Counted from the first letter of the stretch, positions 10,920-21,461 are shown. The stretch: DNA of 64,000 nucleotides from Egibacteraceae bacterium (GCA_030446775.1 JAUJMQ010000005.1:20359-84358); one strand, 5' to 3'. A program made the numbers and translations. Notes: generated by a model not told the origin, from the sequence alone.

Positions 10920-12416
10920 CCGGGGCGCCGGGTCGGCGTCGTCGGTGCGGGCGGCGGCGGGCCCGCGGCCGCCGCGCGGCTGGCCGCGTTCGGCCACGAC
11001 GTGACCGTCTGCGAGCAGTCCCCGCAGGTCGGCGGCAAGCTCGGGCTGCTCAAACGCGACGGCTTCCGCTTCGACACCGGGCCGTCGCTGGTGACGCTGC
11101 CGCAGGTGTTCCGCGAGCTGTTCACCGACACCGGCGCCCCGCTGGAGTCCGTCGTCGACCTGCGACCGGTCGAGCCGATCGCCCGCTACCGCTGGGCCGA
11201 CGGCGCACGCCTGGACGCGACCGCCGACCCCGACGCGATGCACGAGCGGCTCGACGGGGGGCTGTCGCCCGGCAGCGGCGACGACTGGCGCGCCTTCCTG
11301 GGGCACGCCGCGGCGGTGTGGCGGGCCGTGGAAGGCCCGTTCCTGCGGTCGGCGCTGCGCGGCCCGGCGGACCTGCTGCGCCAGGCGGTGCGCGTCCGCG
11401 ACCTCGTGGCGATCGCCCCCCACCGGACGCTGCGCCAGCTCGGCCGGCGCCATCTCCGTGACCCGCGCCTGCGGATGGTCCTCGACCGCTACGCCACCTA
11501 CAGCGGCTCGGACCCGCGGGTGGCTCCGGCCGCCCTGGCGGTCGTGCCGTACGTGGAGCAGGCGTTCGGCGCCTGGTACGTCCGCGGCGGGCTGTACCGG
11601 CTGGGCGAAGCGATCCGTGACCGCGCGGTCGAGCGGGGCGCGGCGCTGCGGACCGCGGCACGAGTCGCGCGCATCGAGCTCGCCGGCGGGCGGGTGGCAG
11701 GGGTGCGACTGGCCGACGGCCAGCGGTTGGCCGCCGACGTCGTCATCGCCAACACCGACGCCGCGCACCTGTACCGCGACCTCGTCGCCGGCCGGGCGGC
11801 GGTGCGCGCGCGGAGCGCGCTGGCGCGGGCGACGCCCTCGCTGTCGGGCTTCGTCCTGTTGCTCGGCGTCCGCGGCTACACGCCCGGCCTCGCCCACCAC
11901 AACGTGCTGTTCCCCGCCGACTACGACGCGGAGTTCGACGCGGTGTTCGGGCCGCGTCCGCGGCCCGTCGGTGACCCGACGCTGTACGTGTCCGCCCCCG
12001 ACGACCCGGCGGTCGCCCCCGCCGGCTGCCAGGCGTGGTTCGTGCTCGTCAACGCGCCGCGGCAGGGGCAGCGCGGCCCGGTCGGTGCACCAGTGGACTG
12101 GGACGCCGGCACCACCGCCGGTGCCTACGCCGACCACCTGCTGGACCTTCTGGCCGCACGCGGCTTCGACGTCTCGGGGCGTCTGCGGTTCCGTGAGGTG
12201 ATCACCCCCGCAGACCTGGAGCGGCGCACCGGGGCGGTGGGCGGGGCGATCTACGGCACCTCGTCGAACGGTCCCCGCGCCGCCTTCCTGCGCCCCGCGA
12301 ACCGCTCCCCCGTCCCGGGACTGTTCCTCGTGGGCGGCTCGTCGCATCCCGGCGGTGGGCTGCCACTGGTCACGCTGTCGGCGCGGATCGTGGCCGGGCT
12401 CGTGGGGCAGGCGTGA
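10920..12416 (+). CDS. Phytoene desaturase family protein (CrtI/CrtD-like)
   Basis: VGVVGAGGGGPAAAARLAAFGHDVTVCEQSPQVGGKLGLLKRDGFRFDTGPSLVTLPQVFRELF; PGLFLVGGSSHPGGGLPLVTLSARIVAGLV; exact start obscured by probable indel. Confidence 0.88.
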   Translation, partial: PGRRVGVVGAGGGGPAAAARLAAFGHDVTVCEQSPQVGGKLGLLKRDGFRFDTGPSLVTLPQVFRELFTDTGAPLESVVDLRPVEPIARYRWADGARLDATADPDAMHERLDGGLSPGSGDDWRAFLGHAAAVWRAVEGPFLRSALRGPADLLRQAVRVRDLVAIAPHRTLRQLGRRHLRDPRLRMVLDRYATYSGSDPRVAPAALAVVPYVEQAFGAWYVRGGLYRLGEAIRDRAVERGAALRTAARVARIELAGGRVAGVRLADGQRLAADVVIANTDAAHLYRDLVAGRAAVRARSALARATPSLSGFVLLLGVRGYTPGLAHHNVLFPADYDAEFDAVFGPRPRPVGDPTLYVSAPDDPAVAPAGCQAWFVLVNAPRQGQRGPVGAPVDWDAGTTAGAYADHLLDLLAARGFDVSGRLRFREVITPADLERRTGAVGGAIYGTSSNGPRAAFLRPANRSPVPGLFLVGGSSHPGGGLPLVTLSARIVAGLVGQA

Positions 12417-12522
12417 CGCCGGACCGGCGCGGCCCGGCCGTTCCCGCGTGGCCGTGCCTGTCATGCACACCGAACCGGCCGGCTTGCCGCGCTGCGGCCC
12501 TACGGTGAGTTACGCTGGCGGC

Positions 12523-12846
12523 ATGGTCAGCCGCGGCTCCGAGCGGGTCGCCGAACAGCGGCGAGGCGGCGGTGTCGCCGTCGACGATGCGCCCCCCGTG
12601 ACGGGGTTCGGGCGCGCGGCCGTGACCCTCGGGTCGCTGGCCCTGTGCTGGACGGTCGTCGCCACGGTCATCCCGGCGGTGGGGCCGCTGGTCGCCGTCC
12701 TCGCGCTGCCCGCCGCCGTCGGCGCTCTCGGTCTGGGGCTGGTCGCCTGGAGCCGCCACGAGCGGCTGTGGTGGCCCGGCATCGCCGTGGGCCTCGGCGG
12801 CACGCTGCTCGGCGCCAGCCGGGCCGCCGAGCTGCTCAGGCCCTGA
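12523..12846 (+). CDS. Small hypothetical membrane protein
   Basis: Two hydrophobic segments; TACGCT box 6 nt before ATG. Confidence 0.55.
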   Translation: MVSRGSERVAEQRRGGGVAVDDAPPVTGFGRAAVTLGSLALCWTVVATVIPAVGPLVAVLALPAAVGALGLGLVAWSRHERLWWPGIAVGLGGTLLGASRAAELLRP

Positions 12847-12869
12847 CGCGTCGTCGATCGGGCGCGTGG

Positions 12870-13640
12870 CTACGCCCCTCCCGCCCGCAGGTGCCGGTGG
12901 ACGGCGACGAGGATCTGAACGAGTCCAGTGAGGCTGAGCAGGCCCAGCGCCGCCAGCGCGCCCGTCGCGATCACCGCCCGGTGCTCGGCGAACACGCCAC
13001 CGAACACCAGGGCGACGGCGCACAGGATCACCCGGTTCGCCCGCTCACCCACGGTCACGACGCCGATCTCGCCGGCGCCGGCGTTGGCGCCGCGCGCGCG
13101 GACGTACTCGAGCATCCCGAACGCGACGCCGGTGACCACCGCGAGCGCCGGCGGCGCGCCCACCGCCACGACGGCCAGCAGGTACAGGACGTCGTTGATC
13201 CGGTCCACCGCCGAGTCGAGCACGTACCCCCAGCGGGTCGCGCGGTCGGTGAGCACCGCGACGCAGCCGTCCAGCGTGTCGCCCAGCCCGCTGAGGACCA
13301 GCAGCCATCCGGCCAGCAAGGGCCAGGCACCACCGGCGGCGGCGCCGGCGACGACCACGCACGCCACCCACACGCTCCACAAGGTCAGGATGTCGGGCAG
13401 CACGCCGCGGCGCGCGAGCGGGCGCGCCACCCGGTAGGCCAGCAGCAACCAGCCGCGCAGGAACACGCTCCCGGTGACCGGGTCGTAGTCACCGTGGAGT
13501 GCGGTCCACCGCCGCAGGTAGCCGTGCGCGTCGGGGACCGGCGTGGCGGGGCGCCGGGCGGTCGCGAGCGTGACCGCGAGCAACCCGACTCCGGTGACCG
13601 CCAGCACCGCCGGCGGCCATGTCCCACCGAGGCCCGGCAC
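12870..13640 (-). CDS. CDP-alcohol phosphatidyltransferase family protein
   Basis: Hydrophobic protein with GLGDTLDGCVAVLTDRATRWGYVLDSAVDRINDVLYLLAV (D-G-x-x-A-R-like CDP-OH-P motif). Confidence 0.85.
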   Translation of the reverse strand: MPGLGGTWPPAVLAVTGVGLLAVTLATARRPATPVPDAHGYLRRWTALHGDYDPVTGSVFLRGWLLLAYRVARPLARRGVLPDILTLWSVWVACVVVAGAAAGGAWPLLAGWLLVLSGLGDTLDGCVAVLTDRATRWGYVLDSAVDRINDVLYLLAVVAVGAPPALAVVTGVAFGMLEYVRARGANAGAGEIGVVTVGERANRVILCAVALVFGGVFAEHRAVIATGALAALGLLSLTGLVQILVAVHRHLRAGGA

Positions 13641-13868
13641 TTGTCATCCTGCGCAGATGCTAACGGGGTGCTGCCGGCGGTCCCCGAGGGCTGCTACCGG
13701 TGGCGGGCCCTCTGGCCGGCCGCGCGGAGAGCTACGATCCGCCAGGCTCCTGCGTTCCCGACACCTTCGGTGGACCGCCGGTGGTTCGGGCGTGGCGGCC
13801 GCGATGACGCCGACTGCCGTCGACAGGTGCGCAGCGCCCCGGCGGAATCGGCACAGGGGGAAGGCGCG

Positions 13869-15233
13869 GTGACTGCGACACCCACGCTGACGGTCCAGGA
13901 CGCCATCGACGAGGTGGGCTTCGGGCGTTTCCAACGGCGGCTGCTGCTGGTGTGCGGCGTCACCTGGGCAGCCGACGCCGCCGAGATCCTGTTGATCGCG
14001 TTCGCACTGCCCGCGATCACGGCCGAGTTCGGCGTGTCGCGCGCCGCCGGCGGGTTCCTGGTCACCGCCACCTTCCTCGGGATGCTCGCCGGCGCCTGGT
14101 TCTGGGGCATCGTGTCGGACCGGATCGGCCGGCGCGTCGGCTTCCAGCTGACGGTGCTGATCTTCGCGGTGTTCGGTGGCCTGTCGGCACTCGCACCGAA
14201 CCTGGCGACGCTGGCGGCCCTGCGAGCGCTGACGGGCTTCGGTCTCGGCGGCGCTCTGCCGCTGGACTTCTCGCTGTACGCGGAGTTCCTGCCCAGGCGC
14301 AACCGCGGCCGCAACCTCGTCCTGCTCGAGAGCTTCTGGGCGCTGGGCACGATCGTCGCCGCCGGCCTGGCGGTACTGCTGCTGCCCAGCGTCGGCTGGC
14401 GACCGCTGCTGGCGTCTTCCGCCCTGGCGGCCGCACTGGTGGTGTGGATCCGACGACGCGTTCCCGAATCGCCCAGATACCTGGCCACGGCGGGACGGAC
14501 CGCCGAGGCGGCGGCCGTTCTCACCCAGGTCGCCGAGACCAACGGGCGCCGACTGCCCCCCGGCGAGCTGGCGACGGGCCGCGGGCGGCAGACGAGCCTG
14601 GCGACGTTGTGGGGCCGCCGCTTCCGCTCCACCACCGCGATGCTGTGGGTGGCCTGGTTCACGATCTCCCTGGGGTACTACGGGGTGTTCACGTGGCTGC
14701 CGAGCGTGTTCGTCGGCCGGGGCTTCACGTTCCTGTCCACCTACCAGAACACGTTCCTGCTGGCGGTGGCGCAGATCCCCGGCTACCTGTCCGCGGCGTG
14801 GCTCGTGGAACGCTGGGGCCGGCGACCGACGCTGGCCACCTACCTTGCGGCCAGCGGCGTGTTCACCTACCTGTTCGCCGTCGCCGACGGCACCGCCGGC
14901 CTCGTCGCCGCCGGAGCCCTCATGAGCTTCTTCTCGCTGGGCGCGTGGGGCGCGCTGTACGCCTACACCCCCGAGCTGTACCCGACCGAGATCCGAGCCA
15001 CCGGCATGGGAGCAGCCAGCAGCCTGACCCGCATCGCCGGTGCGCTCGCGCCGCTCGTCGGTGGGCTGCTGCTGCCGGTGTCGCTGCCGGCAGCCCTGAC
15101 TGTCTACGCCGTGGCGTTCCTCGTCGGCGGCCTCGTCGTGCTCGTCGTCGGTGTCGAGACCCGCGGCCGGGGCCTGGCCGACACCGCCGGCGCCGACTCC
15201 AGCGACGACGACCGGGTGGCGCTCCAGACCTGA
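13869..15233 (+). CDS. MFS transporter (sugar porter/SV2-NiaP-like)
   Basis: [73 protein letters not shown]. Confidence 0.88.
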   Translation: MTATPTLTVQDAIDEVGFGRFQRRLLLVCGVTWAADAAEILLIAFALPAITAEFGVSRAAGGFLVTATFLGMLAGAWFWGIVSDRIGRRVGFQLTVLIFAVFGGLSALAPNLATLAALRALTGFGLGGALPLDFSLYAEFLPRRNRGRNLVLLESFWALGTIVAAGLAVLLLPSVGWRPLLASSALAAALVVWIRRRVPESPRYLATAGRTAEAAAVLTQVAETNGRRLPPGELATGRGRQTSLATLWGRRFRSTTAMLWVAWFTISLGYYGVFTWLPSVFVGRGFTFLSTYQNTFLLAVAQIPGYLSAAWLVERWGRRPTLATYLAASGVFTYLFAVADGTAGLVAAGALMSFFSLGAWGALYAYTPELYPTEIRATGMGAASSLTRIAGALAPLVGGLLLPVSLPAALTVYAVAFLVGGLVVLVVGVETRGRGLADTAGADSSDDDRVALQT

Positions 15234-15297
15234 CAGCGGCGGCGCGCTGCCGCTCCCCGGCCCGCGGCTAGGCTGCCCACCGGGGAGCGGAGGACGG

Positions 15298-16320
15298 ATG
15301 CGACTCGGATTGAACATCGGCTACTCCGGGTCGGCGATGGGCGACATCGTGCCGATCGTCGAGCACGCCGACCGCATCGGGGTGGACTCGGTGTGGGCGG
15401 CGGAGGCCTACGGCTCGGACGCCGTCACCGTGCTGGCCTACCTCGCCGCCCGGACGTCTCGGATCACGCTCGCCACCGGCGTGCTGCAGATGCCGGCACG
15501 CACGCCCGCGAACACCGCGATGACGGCGATGACGCTGGACGCGCTGTCGAACGGGCGTCTGGTGCTCGGCCTGGGCATGTCGGGTCCCCAGGTCGTGGAG
15601 GGCTGGCACGGGGTCGCCTACGGCAAGCCGCTCGGCCGCTCCCGCGAGTACGTCGAGATCGTGCGCAAGGCGATCGCCCGCGAGGCGCCGCTGACCCACG
15701 ACGGCGAGCACTACCAGATCCCCTTCACCGGCGACGGGGCGACCGGGCTCGGCAAGCCGCTGAAGTCGATCCTGCGGCCCCTGCGCAGCTCGATCCCCAT
15801 CTATCTCGCCGCCATCGGACCCAAGAACATCGCCCTGGCCGGACAGATCGCCGACGGGTGGCTGCCGCTGTTCTACTCACCCGAGCGCGAGTCGGTGGTC
15901 ACCGACGACCTCGACGCCGGGCTCGCCGCCTCCGGCCGCGGGGTCGACGACGTCCGGGTGGCGGCGTCGGTCATGGTCGCCGCCGGCGACGACGTCAGCG
16001 AGTGCCGCGACCGCCTGCGCCCGTACTACGCGCTGTACCTCGGCGGCATGGGGGCGCGCGGGCGCAACTTCTACACCGACCTGGCGGCCCGCTACGGCTA
16101 CGAGGAGGCCGCGGTCGCCGTCCAGGACCACTACCTCGACGGCAGACGCGACGAGGCTGCGGCCGCCGTCCCCGACGCCCTCATCGACGAGACGGCGCTC
16201 GTCGGGCCGGTGGACCGCATGCGCGACCGGCTCGCCGCCTGGAAGGCCTCCAGAGTCGATACCGTCGTGCTCGGCACCGACCGGCCGGAGGTGCTCACCG
16301 CCCTGCAGGAGGCCCTGTAG
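15298..16320 (+). CDS. LLM class F420-dependent oxidoreductase
   Basis: GLNIGYSG...[58 protein letters not shown]. Confidence 0.9.
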   Translation: MRLGLNIGYSGSAMGDIVPIVEHADRIGVDSVWAAEAYGSDAVTVLAYLAARTSRITLATGVLQMPARTPANTAMTAMTLDALSNGRLVLGLGMSGPQVVEGWHGVAYGKPLGRSREYVEIVRKAIAREAPLTHDGEHYQIPFTGDGATGLGKPLKSILRPLRSSIPIYLAAIGPKNIALAGQIADGWLPLFYSPERESVVTDDLDAGLAASGRGVDDVRVAASVMVAAGDDVSECRDRLRPYYALYLGGMGARGRNFYTDLAARYGYEEAAVAVQDHYLDGRRDEAAAAVPDALIDETALVGPVDRMRDRLAAWKASRVDTVVLGTDRPEVLTALQEAL

Positions 16321-16391
16321 ACGGCCGGTCGGACCGAGCTGCGCGCCGAGCCGTGTAGACGGCGTTCGGACCGAGCTGCGCGCCGAGCCGT
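16318..16391. repeat. Imperfect 37-38 bp tandem duplication beginning at the LLM gene stop codon
   Basis: TAGACGGCCGGTCGGACCGAGCTGCGCGCCGAGCCGTG followed by TAGACGGCGTTCGGACCGAGCTGCGCGCCGAGCCGTG. Confidence 0.9.
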
Positions 16392-16679
16392 GGACGCACC
16401 GGCCCGCCAGGCGCTGCTCGCCGGGCTCAAGCGCATGTACGTCCGCCCCGGCGGTTGTCGCACCCCCCGCCCGGGTAGCGAGCAGTGGCGCCGGACCACG
16501 ACCTCGTCGTCGCGCCAGCACGGGCATCACCCCGCCGAGCGTCAGCAGGCCACATGACCAACCCGTCTCCGGGACTTCCGAGAGCACGTACCGCCCCCCG
16601 GCACGGCACCGGCGTGCCGTGCCGGCGAGCGACTGCCCGCGGCTGCCGGTATCCCCGACCTTCGAGCTGAGGATCGCCG

Positions 16680-17807
16680 ATGCCGCCGTCTGAGCTGATC
16701 GTCCTGTCGCACCTGCGCTGGGACTGGGTGTGGCAGCGTCCCCAGCAGCTGATCTCCCGGCTGGCGCGCGGGCGCCGCACCGTGTTCGTCGAGGAGCCTC
16801 GGCCCGCCGACATCGCGGCGCCGACGCTGCGGACCGCCGACGCCGGGCCGGTGACCCGGGTGTGGCTGGAGGTGCCGGACCCGCACCACCCGGACGTCGA
16901 CGGCCTGCCGCACCTGATGAGCTTCGACGAGCCCCTGGCCGGCGGGTACGGCGACACGCTCGCCGAGCGGCTGGGCACCGGCCCGGACCGGGTGGTGTGG
17001 CTGTACACGCCGCTCGCGCTCGACGTCGCCAGGCGCCTGACGCCCGACGTCCTCGTCTACGACGTCATGGACGACCTCGCGTCGTTCCGGTTCGCCTCTC
17101 CCGAGCTGAAACTGCGTCACCGCCAGGCGCTGCGGACCGCCGATCTCGTGTTCGCCGGCGGCCGTTCCCTGTACGCCGGCGTGACGGCGCACCGCACCAA
17201 CGGCGTGCACCTGTTCCCCAGCGGCGTCGATTCGCGCCACTACGCCGCCGCGCGGGCGGTGCCCCGCGACCCTGCACGGCCCGTCGCCGGCTACGTGGGC
17301 GTTCTCGACGAGCGCCTGGACCTCCGGCTCGTCGCGGACCTCGCCTCGCACCTGCCGGACTGGGAGATCCGGATGGTCGGGCCGGTGTACAAGATCGCCG
17401 CGGCGAAGCTCCCCGACGCTGCGAACATCCGCTACCTGGGGGCGCAGCCCTACGAGCGGCTGCCCGAGCTGATGAGCGGCTTCGACGTCGCGCTCATGCC
17501 GTTCGCCCTGACAGAGGCGACGCGCTCGATCAGCCCCACCAAGACGCTGGAGTACCTCGCCGCCGGCCTGCCGGTGGTCTCCACGCGGGTGGCCGACGTC
17601 GTCACCGACTTCTCGGGTGTGGTGGAGGTCGCCGACGACGGCGCCGCGTTCGCCGAGGCCTGCATCAGGCTGCGCGCCGGCGGTGTCGCCTCCCCCGAAC
17701 GCGTCGCGTCGCTGGTGCGCAGCTGCAGCTGGGACGTGATCGCGTCGCGCATGGACGCCCTGATCCGCATGCGACTGACCGCGCGCGCGAGTGAGGAGAC
17801 GGCATGA
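16680..17807 (+). CDS. Glycosyltransferase family 1 protein
   Basis: LSHLRWDWVWQRPQQLISRLA, GYVGVLDERLDLRLVADLA, SISPTKTLEYLAAGLPVVSTRVADV. Confidence 0.85.
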   Translation: MPPSELIVLSHLRWDWVWQRPQQLISRLARGRRTVFVEEPRPADIAAPTLRTADAGPVTRVWLEVPDPHHPDVDGLPHLMSFDEPLAGGYGDTLAERLGTGPDRVVWLYTPLALDVARRLTPDVLVYDVMDDLASFRFASPELKLRHRQALRTADLVFAGGRSLYAGVTAHRTNGVHLFPSGVDSRHYAAARAVPRDPARPVAGYVGVLDERLDLRLVADLASHLPDWEIRMVGPVYKIAAAKLPDAANIRYLGAQPYERLPELMSGFDVALMPFALTEATRSISPTKTLEYLAAGLPVVSTRVADVVTDFSGVVEVADDGAAFAEACIRLRAGGVASPERVASLVRSCSWDVIASRMDALIRMRLTARASEETA

Positions 17808-19186
17808 GCACCCAACCCCGGATCGTCATCATCGGCGCCGGGCCCACGGGTCTGGGCGCCGGTTACCGGTTGGCCGAGCTCGGCTACGACGACTGGGTGA
17901 TGCTGGAGGCCAACGACTACGTCGGAGGCCTGGCCACCTCGTTCACCGACGACGCGGGGTTCACCTACGACATCGGTGGCCACGTGATGTTCAGCCACTA
18001 CCCCTACTACGACGCTCTCGTCGACAAGCTGATGGGCGACGACTACACCACGCTCAACCGCGAGGCGTGGGTGTGGATGCAGGACCGCTTCATCCCGTAT
18101 CCGTTCCAGAACAACCTCAAGGACCTCGAGCCCGAGACGGTCCTGGAGTGCCTGATGGGCCTGATCGAGGCGCAGAGGCGCGAGGCCGCTCCCGCCAACT
18201 TCCGCGAGTGGATCGACGCGGTCATGGGCCGCGGCATCGCCGAGCATTTCATGGTCCCGTACAACTTCAAGGTCTGGGCCACCCCCGCGGAGCGGATGAA
18301 CTACGTGTGGATCGGCGAACGGGTGTCGGTGGTCGACATCGAAGGCGTCCTCCGCTCGATCCTGTTCGACGCGCCCGAGACGACGTGGGGGCCGAACAAC
18401 ACCTTCCGCTACCCGCTGCGCGGCGGCACCGGCTCGTTGTACGAGGGCATGCGCGAGTTCGTCGAGCCGAACCTGGAGCTGCGCTGCCCTGTGCGGTCGG
18501 TCGACCCCGTCGCCAAGCAGGTGACGAGTGACGACGGGCGCGTCTGGCCTTACGACATCCTGCTGAGCACGATGCCGCTGGACCGGCTCGTGGGCGCGAT
18601 GGAGTCGGTCCCGGACCGCGTCCGGTCGGCGGCGGGGACGCTGGAGTCCAGCAGCACGCACGTCGTCGGTGTGGGCATCGACCGGCCGGCGGGCAGCGAC
18701 AAGAACTGGATCTACTTCCCCGAGCCGGATGTTCCGTTCTACCGGGTCACGTACCTGTCGAACTACTCGCCCCACATGACCCCCGCACCCGACCAGACGC
18801 TGCTGCTGACCGAGACGTCGTTCTCCGAGCACAAGCCCGAGGACGGCGACACGATCGTCGACCGCGTGGTCGACGGGCTGATCACCACGGGGTTGATGAC
18901 GGCCGAGGACCGGGGCCGCATCGTCTCGACGTGGCACTGCGCACCGCCGCAGACCTACCCCGTTCCCACGGTCGGCCGGGACGCGGCGCTCGGCACGGTC
19001 CAGCCCTGGCTGCGCGCCCACGACATCTGGTCGCGCGGCCGCTTCGGGGCGTGGCTGTACGAGATCGGCAACATGGACCACTCCGCCATGCAGGGCGTGG
19101 AGTTCGTCGACGCCGTGCTGCAGGGCGCGCCCGAAACGGTGTGGATCCCCCGCGGCGAGGGCGAGGCGGGCGCCGGCATCCGCTGA
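17804..19186 (+). CDS. UDP-galactopyranose mutase-like / NAD(P)-binding FAD-dependent protein
   Basis: IVIIGAGPTGLGAGYRLAELGYDDWVMLEANDYVGGLATSF, YDIGGHVMFSHYPYYDALVDKLM, PYNFKVWATPAERMNYVWIGERVS; ATGA overlap with GT1. Confidence 0.85.
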   Translation: MSTQPRIVIIGAGPTGLGAGYRLAELGYDDWVMLEANDYVGGLATSFTDDAGFTYDIGGHVMFSHYPYYDALVDKLMGDDYTTLNREAWVWMQDRFIPYPFQNNLKDLEPETVLECLMGLIEAQRREAAPANFREWIDAVMGRGIAEHFMVPYNFKVWATPAERMNYVWIGERVSVVDIEGVLRSILFDAPETTWGPNNTFRYPLRGGTGSLYEGMREFVEPNLELRCPVRSVDPVAKQVTSDDGRVWPYDILLSTMPLDRLVGAMESVPDRVRSAAGTLESSSTHVVGVGIDRPAGSDKNWIYFPEPDVPFYRVTYLSNYSPHMTPAPDQTLLLTETSFSEHKPEDGDTIVDRVVDGLITTGLMTAEDRGRIVSTWHCAPPQTYPVPTVGRDAALGTVQPWLRAHDIWSRGRFGAWLYEIGNMDHSAMQGVEFVDAVLQGAPETVWIPRGEGEAGAGIR

Positions 19187-19252
19187 GGCTGTGGCGCCGG
19201 TGGGCAGCCGCCCGGGCCGGAGTGCCGGCGGGCCGCGGCCTAGACTCGCGGG

Positions 19253-19591
19253 ATGCAGCCGACACTGACCCGCCGCCGGGCGGTGGCGGTCGCCGAGCAG
19301 CTCGTCGTGCTCGCCGAGCCCCACCGTCTGCTCATCCTGCGCCACCTGCGCCGGGGGGACCAGTACGCGGGACGGCTGGCCAGGGCGCTGGGCATCTCGC
19401 CGTCGCTGGCGTCGCACCACCTCGCCGCGCTCGTCGACTCCGGGCTCGTCACCCGCCGCCAGCACGGCCCGTTCGCCTGCTTCGCCGCCGATCGGGAGGC
19501 GCTGGGCGAGCTGCACGCCGAGCTCGGCCTGCTCATGGGCGCCGTCGTCCCGCCGGAGGCGCTGGCCGCCGCCGAGCAGTGCCAGACGTGA
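19253..19591 (+). CDS. ArsR-family winged-helix regulator
   Basis: EPHRLLILRHLRRGDQYAGRLARALGISPSLASHHLAALVDSGLVTRRQHGPF; TAGACT box 6 nt before ATG. Confidence 0.85.
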   Translation: MQPTLTRRRAVAVAEQLVVLAEPHRLLILRHLRRGDQYAGRLARALGISPSLASHHLAALVDSGLVTRRQHGPFACFAADREALGELHAELGLLMGAVVPPEALAAAEQCQT

Positions 19592-21189
19592 GGATCGACC
19601 GCGAACCGTGGCTCGGCGCGCAGGTCCTGTCCTACCCCGACCGGGTCCCGACCGTCGTCGACGCCCTGGACCGCGCCCGGGAGCGCTTCGGCGACCGCGT
19701 CGCCGTGCGCGCGCCGGTGACCGGCGCAGGCTGGGAGCAGGTGACCTACGCCGAGCTCGCCGACCTCGTCGAGGGCGCGGCCCAGCGGCTGCGCGAAGCC
19801 GGGGTCGACGCCGGCGACCGGGTCGCGGTCGCCGCCCGCAACAGCCTCGAGCTCGCCGTCGCGCTGTTCGCGTGCGCCCGCGCCGGCCTGGTCCTGGTCG
19901 GGCTCAACGTCCGCCTGCGGCCGGCGCAGTGGGCGTACATGCTGTCGCACTCGGGCGCGAAGCTGGCGCTCGCCCAACCCGACCTTATTGACGACCTGCG
20001 GGCCGCCGCCGCCGATGCGGGCCTGGATCCCGGCGCCGTCGGCGACCTTCGCGAGCACGTCACGCGCCCGCGGCCGTGGGCCTACACCCCGGCCGAGCGG
20101 CCCGACGAGGCCGCGACGTTCGCCGTCGTCTACACGTCGGGCACCACCGGACGCCCCAAGGCCAGCCAGGTGGTGCACCGCTGCAGCGTCCACAGCGCCC
20201 ACTCGTACGTGGCCGTCCTCCACCTCACCGAGCACGACCGCACCGCCGTGCTGTTCCCGCTGTACTACATCAGCGGCCTGCACGCCCACCTGCTGCCGAT
20301 GACGCTGGTCGGCGGGACCAGCGTCCTGGTGGCCGAAGCGTCGCCCCGCGACTTCGTGACGGTGCTCGCCGACGAGCGCATCACGTGGATGTACACCGTG
20401 CCGTCGTTGTGGCTGCTGCTGCTGCGCGAGGAGGGCTTCCGCTGGCCCGACCTCGCGCACCTGGAGCTGGGCGCCTTCGGCGGGTCGCCGTTCCCGACGT
20501 CGGCGCTGGCCGCGATCCGCGAGCGGCTGCCACAGGTGCGCCTGCACGACGTCTACGGGCTGTCCGAGACGCACTCCCCCGCGACGATGCTGCTCGACGG
20601 CGAGTTCCGCGCCAAGCCGGGCTCGGTGGGCCGCGCGCTGCCGTGCATGGAGGCCAAGGTCGTCGACGACGACGGCGCCGAGGTCGCCGCCGGCGAGCCC
20701 GGCGAGCTGCTGCTGCGCGGCTCGCTGGTGACCAGCGGCTACTACCGCGACCCCGAGGCGACCGCGACGGCGATCGTCGACGGGTGGTTTCACAGCGGCG
20801 ACCTCGCGCGCATGGACGCCGACGGCTACGTGTGGATCCTGGACCGCAAGAAGGACATGATCAACCGCGGCGGCCACAAGGTCTTCTCGGTCGAGGTCGA
20901 GCAGCTGCTGCTCACCCACCCGGCGGTCGCCGACGCGGCGGTGGTGGGCATCCCCGACCCGCTGGCGTTCGAGGCGGTGGCCGCCTACGTCGTCCCCCGC
21001 GACGGGACGACGTTGACGCGCCGGGACGTCCAGCAGTGGGTGGCCGGCCGGATGTCGGACTACGCGGTGCCGCGCCAGGTCCGCCTCGTCGAGGCGATCC
21101 CCCGCAACCGCACGGGCAAGGTCGTCAAGACCGAGCTGCGAGCCCGCCTGCTCGACGAGCTGCCCCACCTGCGGCGCGCTCCGTGGTGA
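19588..21189 (+). CDS. AMP-binding acyl-CoA/acyl-ACP ligase family protein
   Basis: VVYTSGTTGRPKAS, DVYGLSETHSPATM, HSGDLARMDADGYVWILDRKKDMINRGGHKVFSVEVE, RNRTGKVVKTELR. Confidence 0.92.
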   Translation: MRIDREPWLGAQVLSYPDRVPTVVDALDRARERFGDRVAVRAPVTGAGWEQVTYAELADLVEGAAQRLREAGVDAGDRVAVAARNSLELAVALFACARAGLVLVGLNVRLRPAQWAYMLSHSGAKLALAQPDLIDDLRAAAADAGLDPGAVGDLREHVTRPRPWAYTPAERPDEAATFAVVYTSGTTGRPKASQVVHRCSVHSAHSYVAVLHLTEHDRTAVLFPLYYISGLHAHLLPMTLVGGTSVLVAEASPRDFVTVLADERITWMYTVPSLWLLLLREEGFRWPDLAHLELGAFGGSPFPTSALAAIRERLPQVRLHDVYGLSETHSPATMLLDGEFRAKPGSVGRALPCMEAKVVDDDGAEVAAGEPGELLLRGSLVTSGYYRDPEATATAIVDGWFHSGDLARMDADGYVWILDRKKDMINRGGHKVFSVEVEQLLLTHPAVADAAVVGIPDPLAFEAVAAYVVPRDGTTLTRRDVQQWVAGRMSDYAVPRQVRLVEAIPRNRTGKVVKTELRARLLDELPHLRRAPW

Positions 21190-21461
21190 GCGCGCACCTG
21201 CGGCCCGGGTCGACACCGGCAGCGGCCGTCCGGGCCACGCTGGCGGCGATCGTGTGCCATGAGCTGTCGGTGCCGCCGGATGCCCTCCACGGTGACACCG
21301 ACCTGGCCGGCGACCTGCTGCTGGACTCCCTGGCGAAGGTGGAGCTGGCCATGGTCGTCGAGGACGCCCTGTCGGTCGGCCTGACCGACACCGAGGTCGG
21401 GACGATCCGCACCTTCGATGACCTGTGCGACGCCGTCGCCGCGCAACTGGCCTCCGGCTGA
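21186..21461 (+). CDS. Acyl carrier protein
   Basis: GDLLLDSLAKVELAMVVEDALSVGLTDTEVGTIRTFDDL (DSL phosphopantetheine site); GTGA overlap with the ligase. Confidence 0.88.
   Translation: MSAHLRPGSTPAAAVRATLAAIVCHELSVPPDALHGDTDLAGDLLLDSLAKVELAMVVEDALSVGLTDTEVGTIRTFDDLCDAVAAQLASG

Noticed and set aside
13644-15317. 557-aa minus-strand ORF
   Set aside because: Antisense shadow of the MFS gene, Gln/Arg/Gly-rich.
17450-19516. 688-aa minus-strand ORF
   Set aside because: Antisense shadow of GT1 and UGM-like genes.
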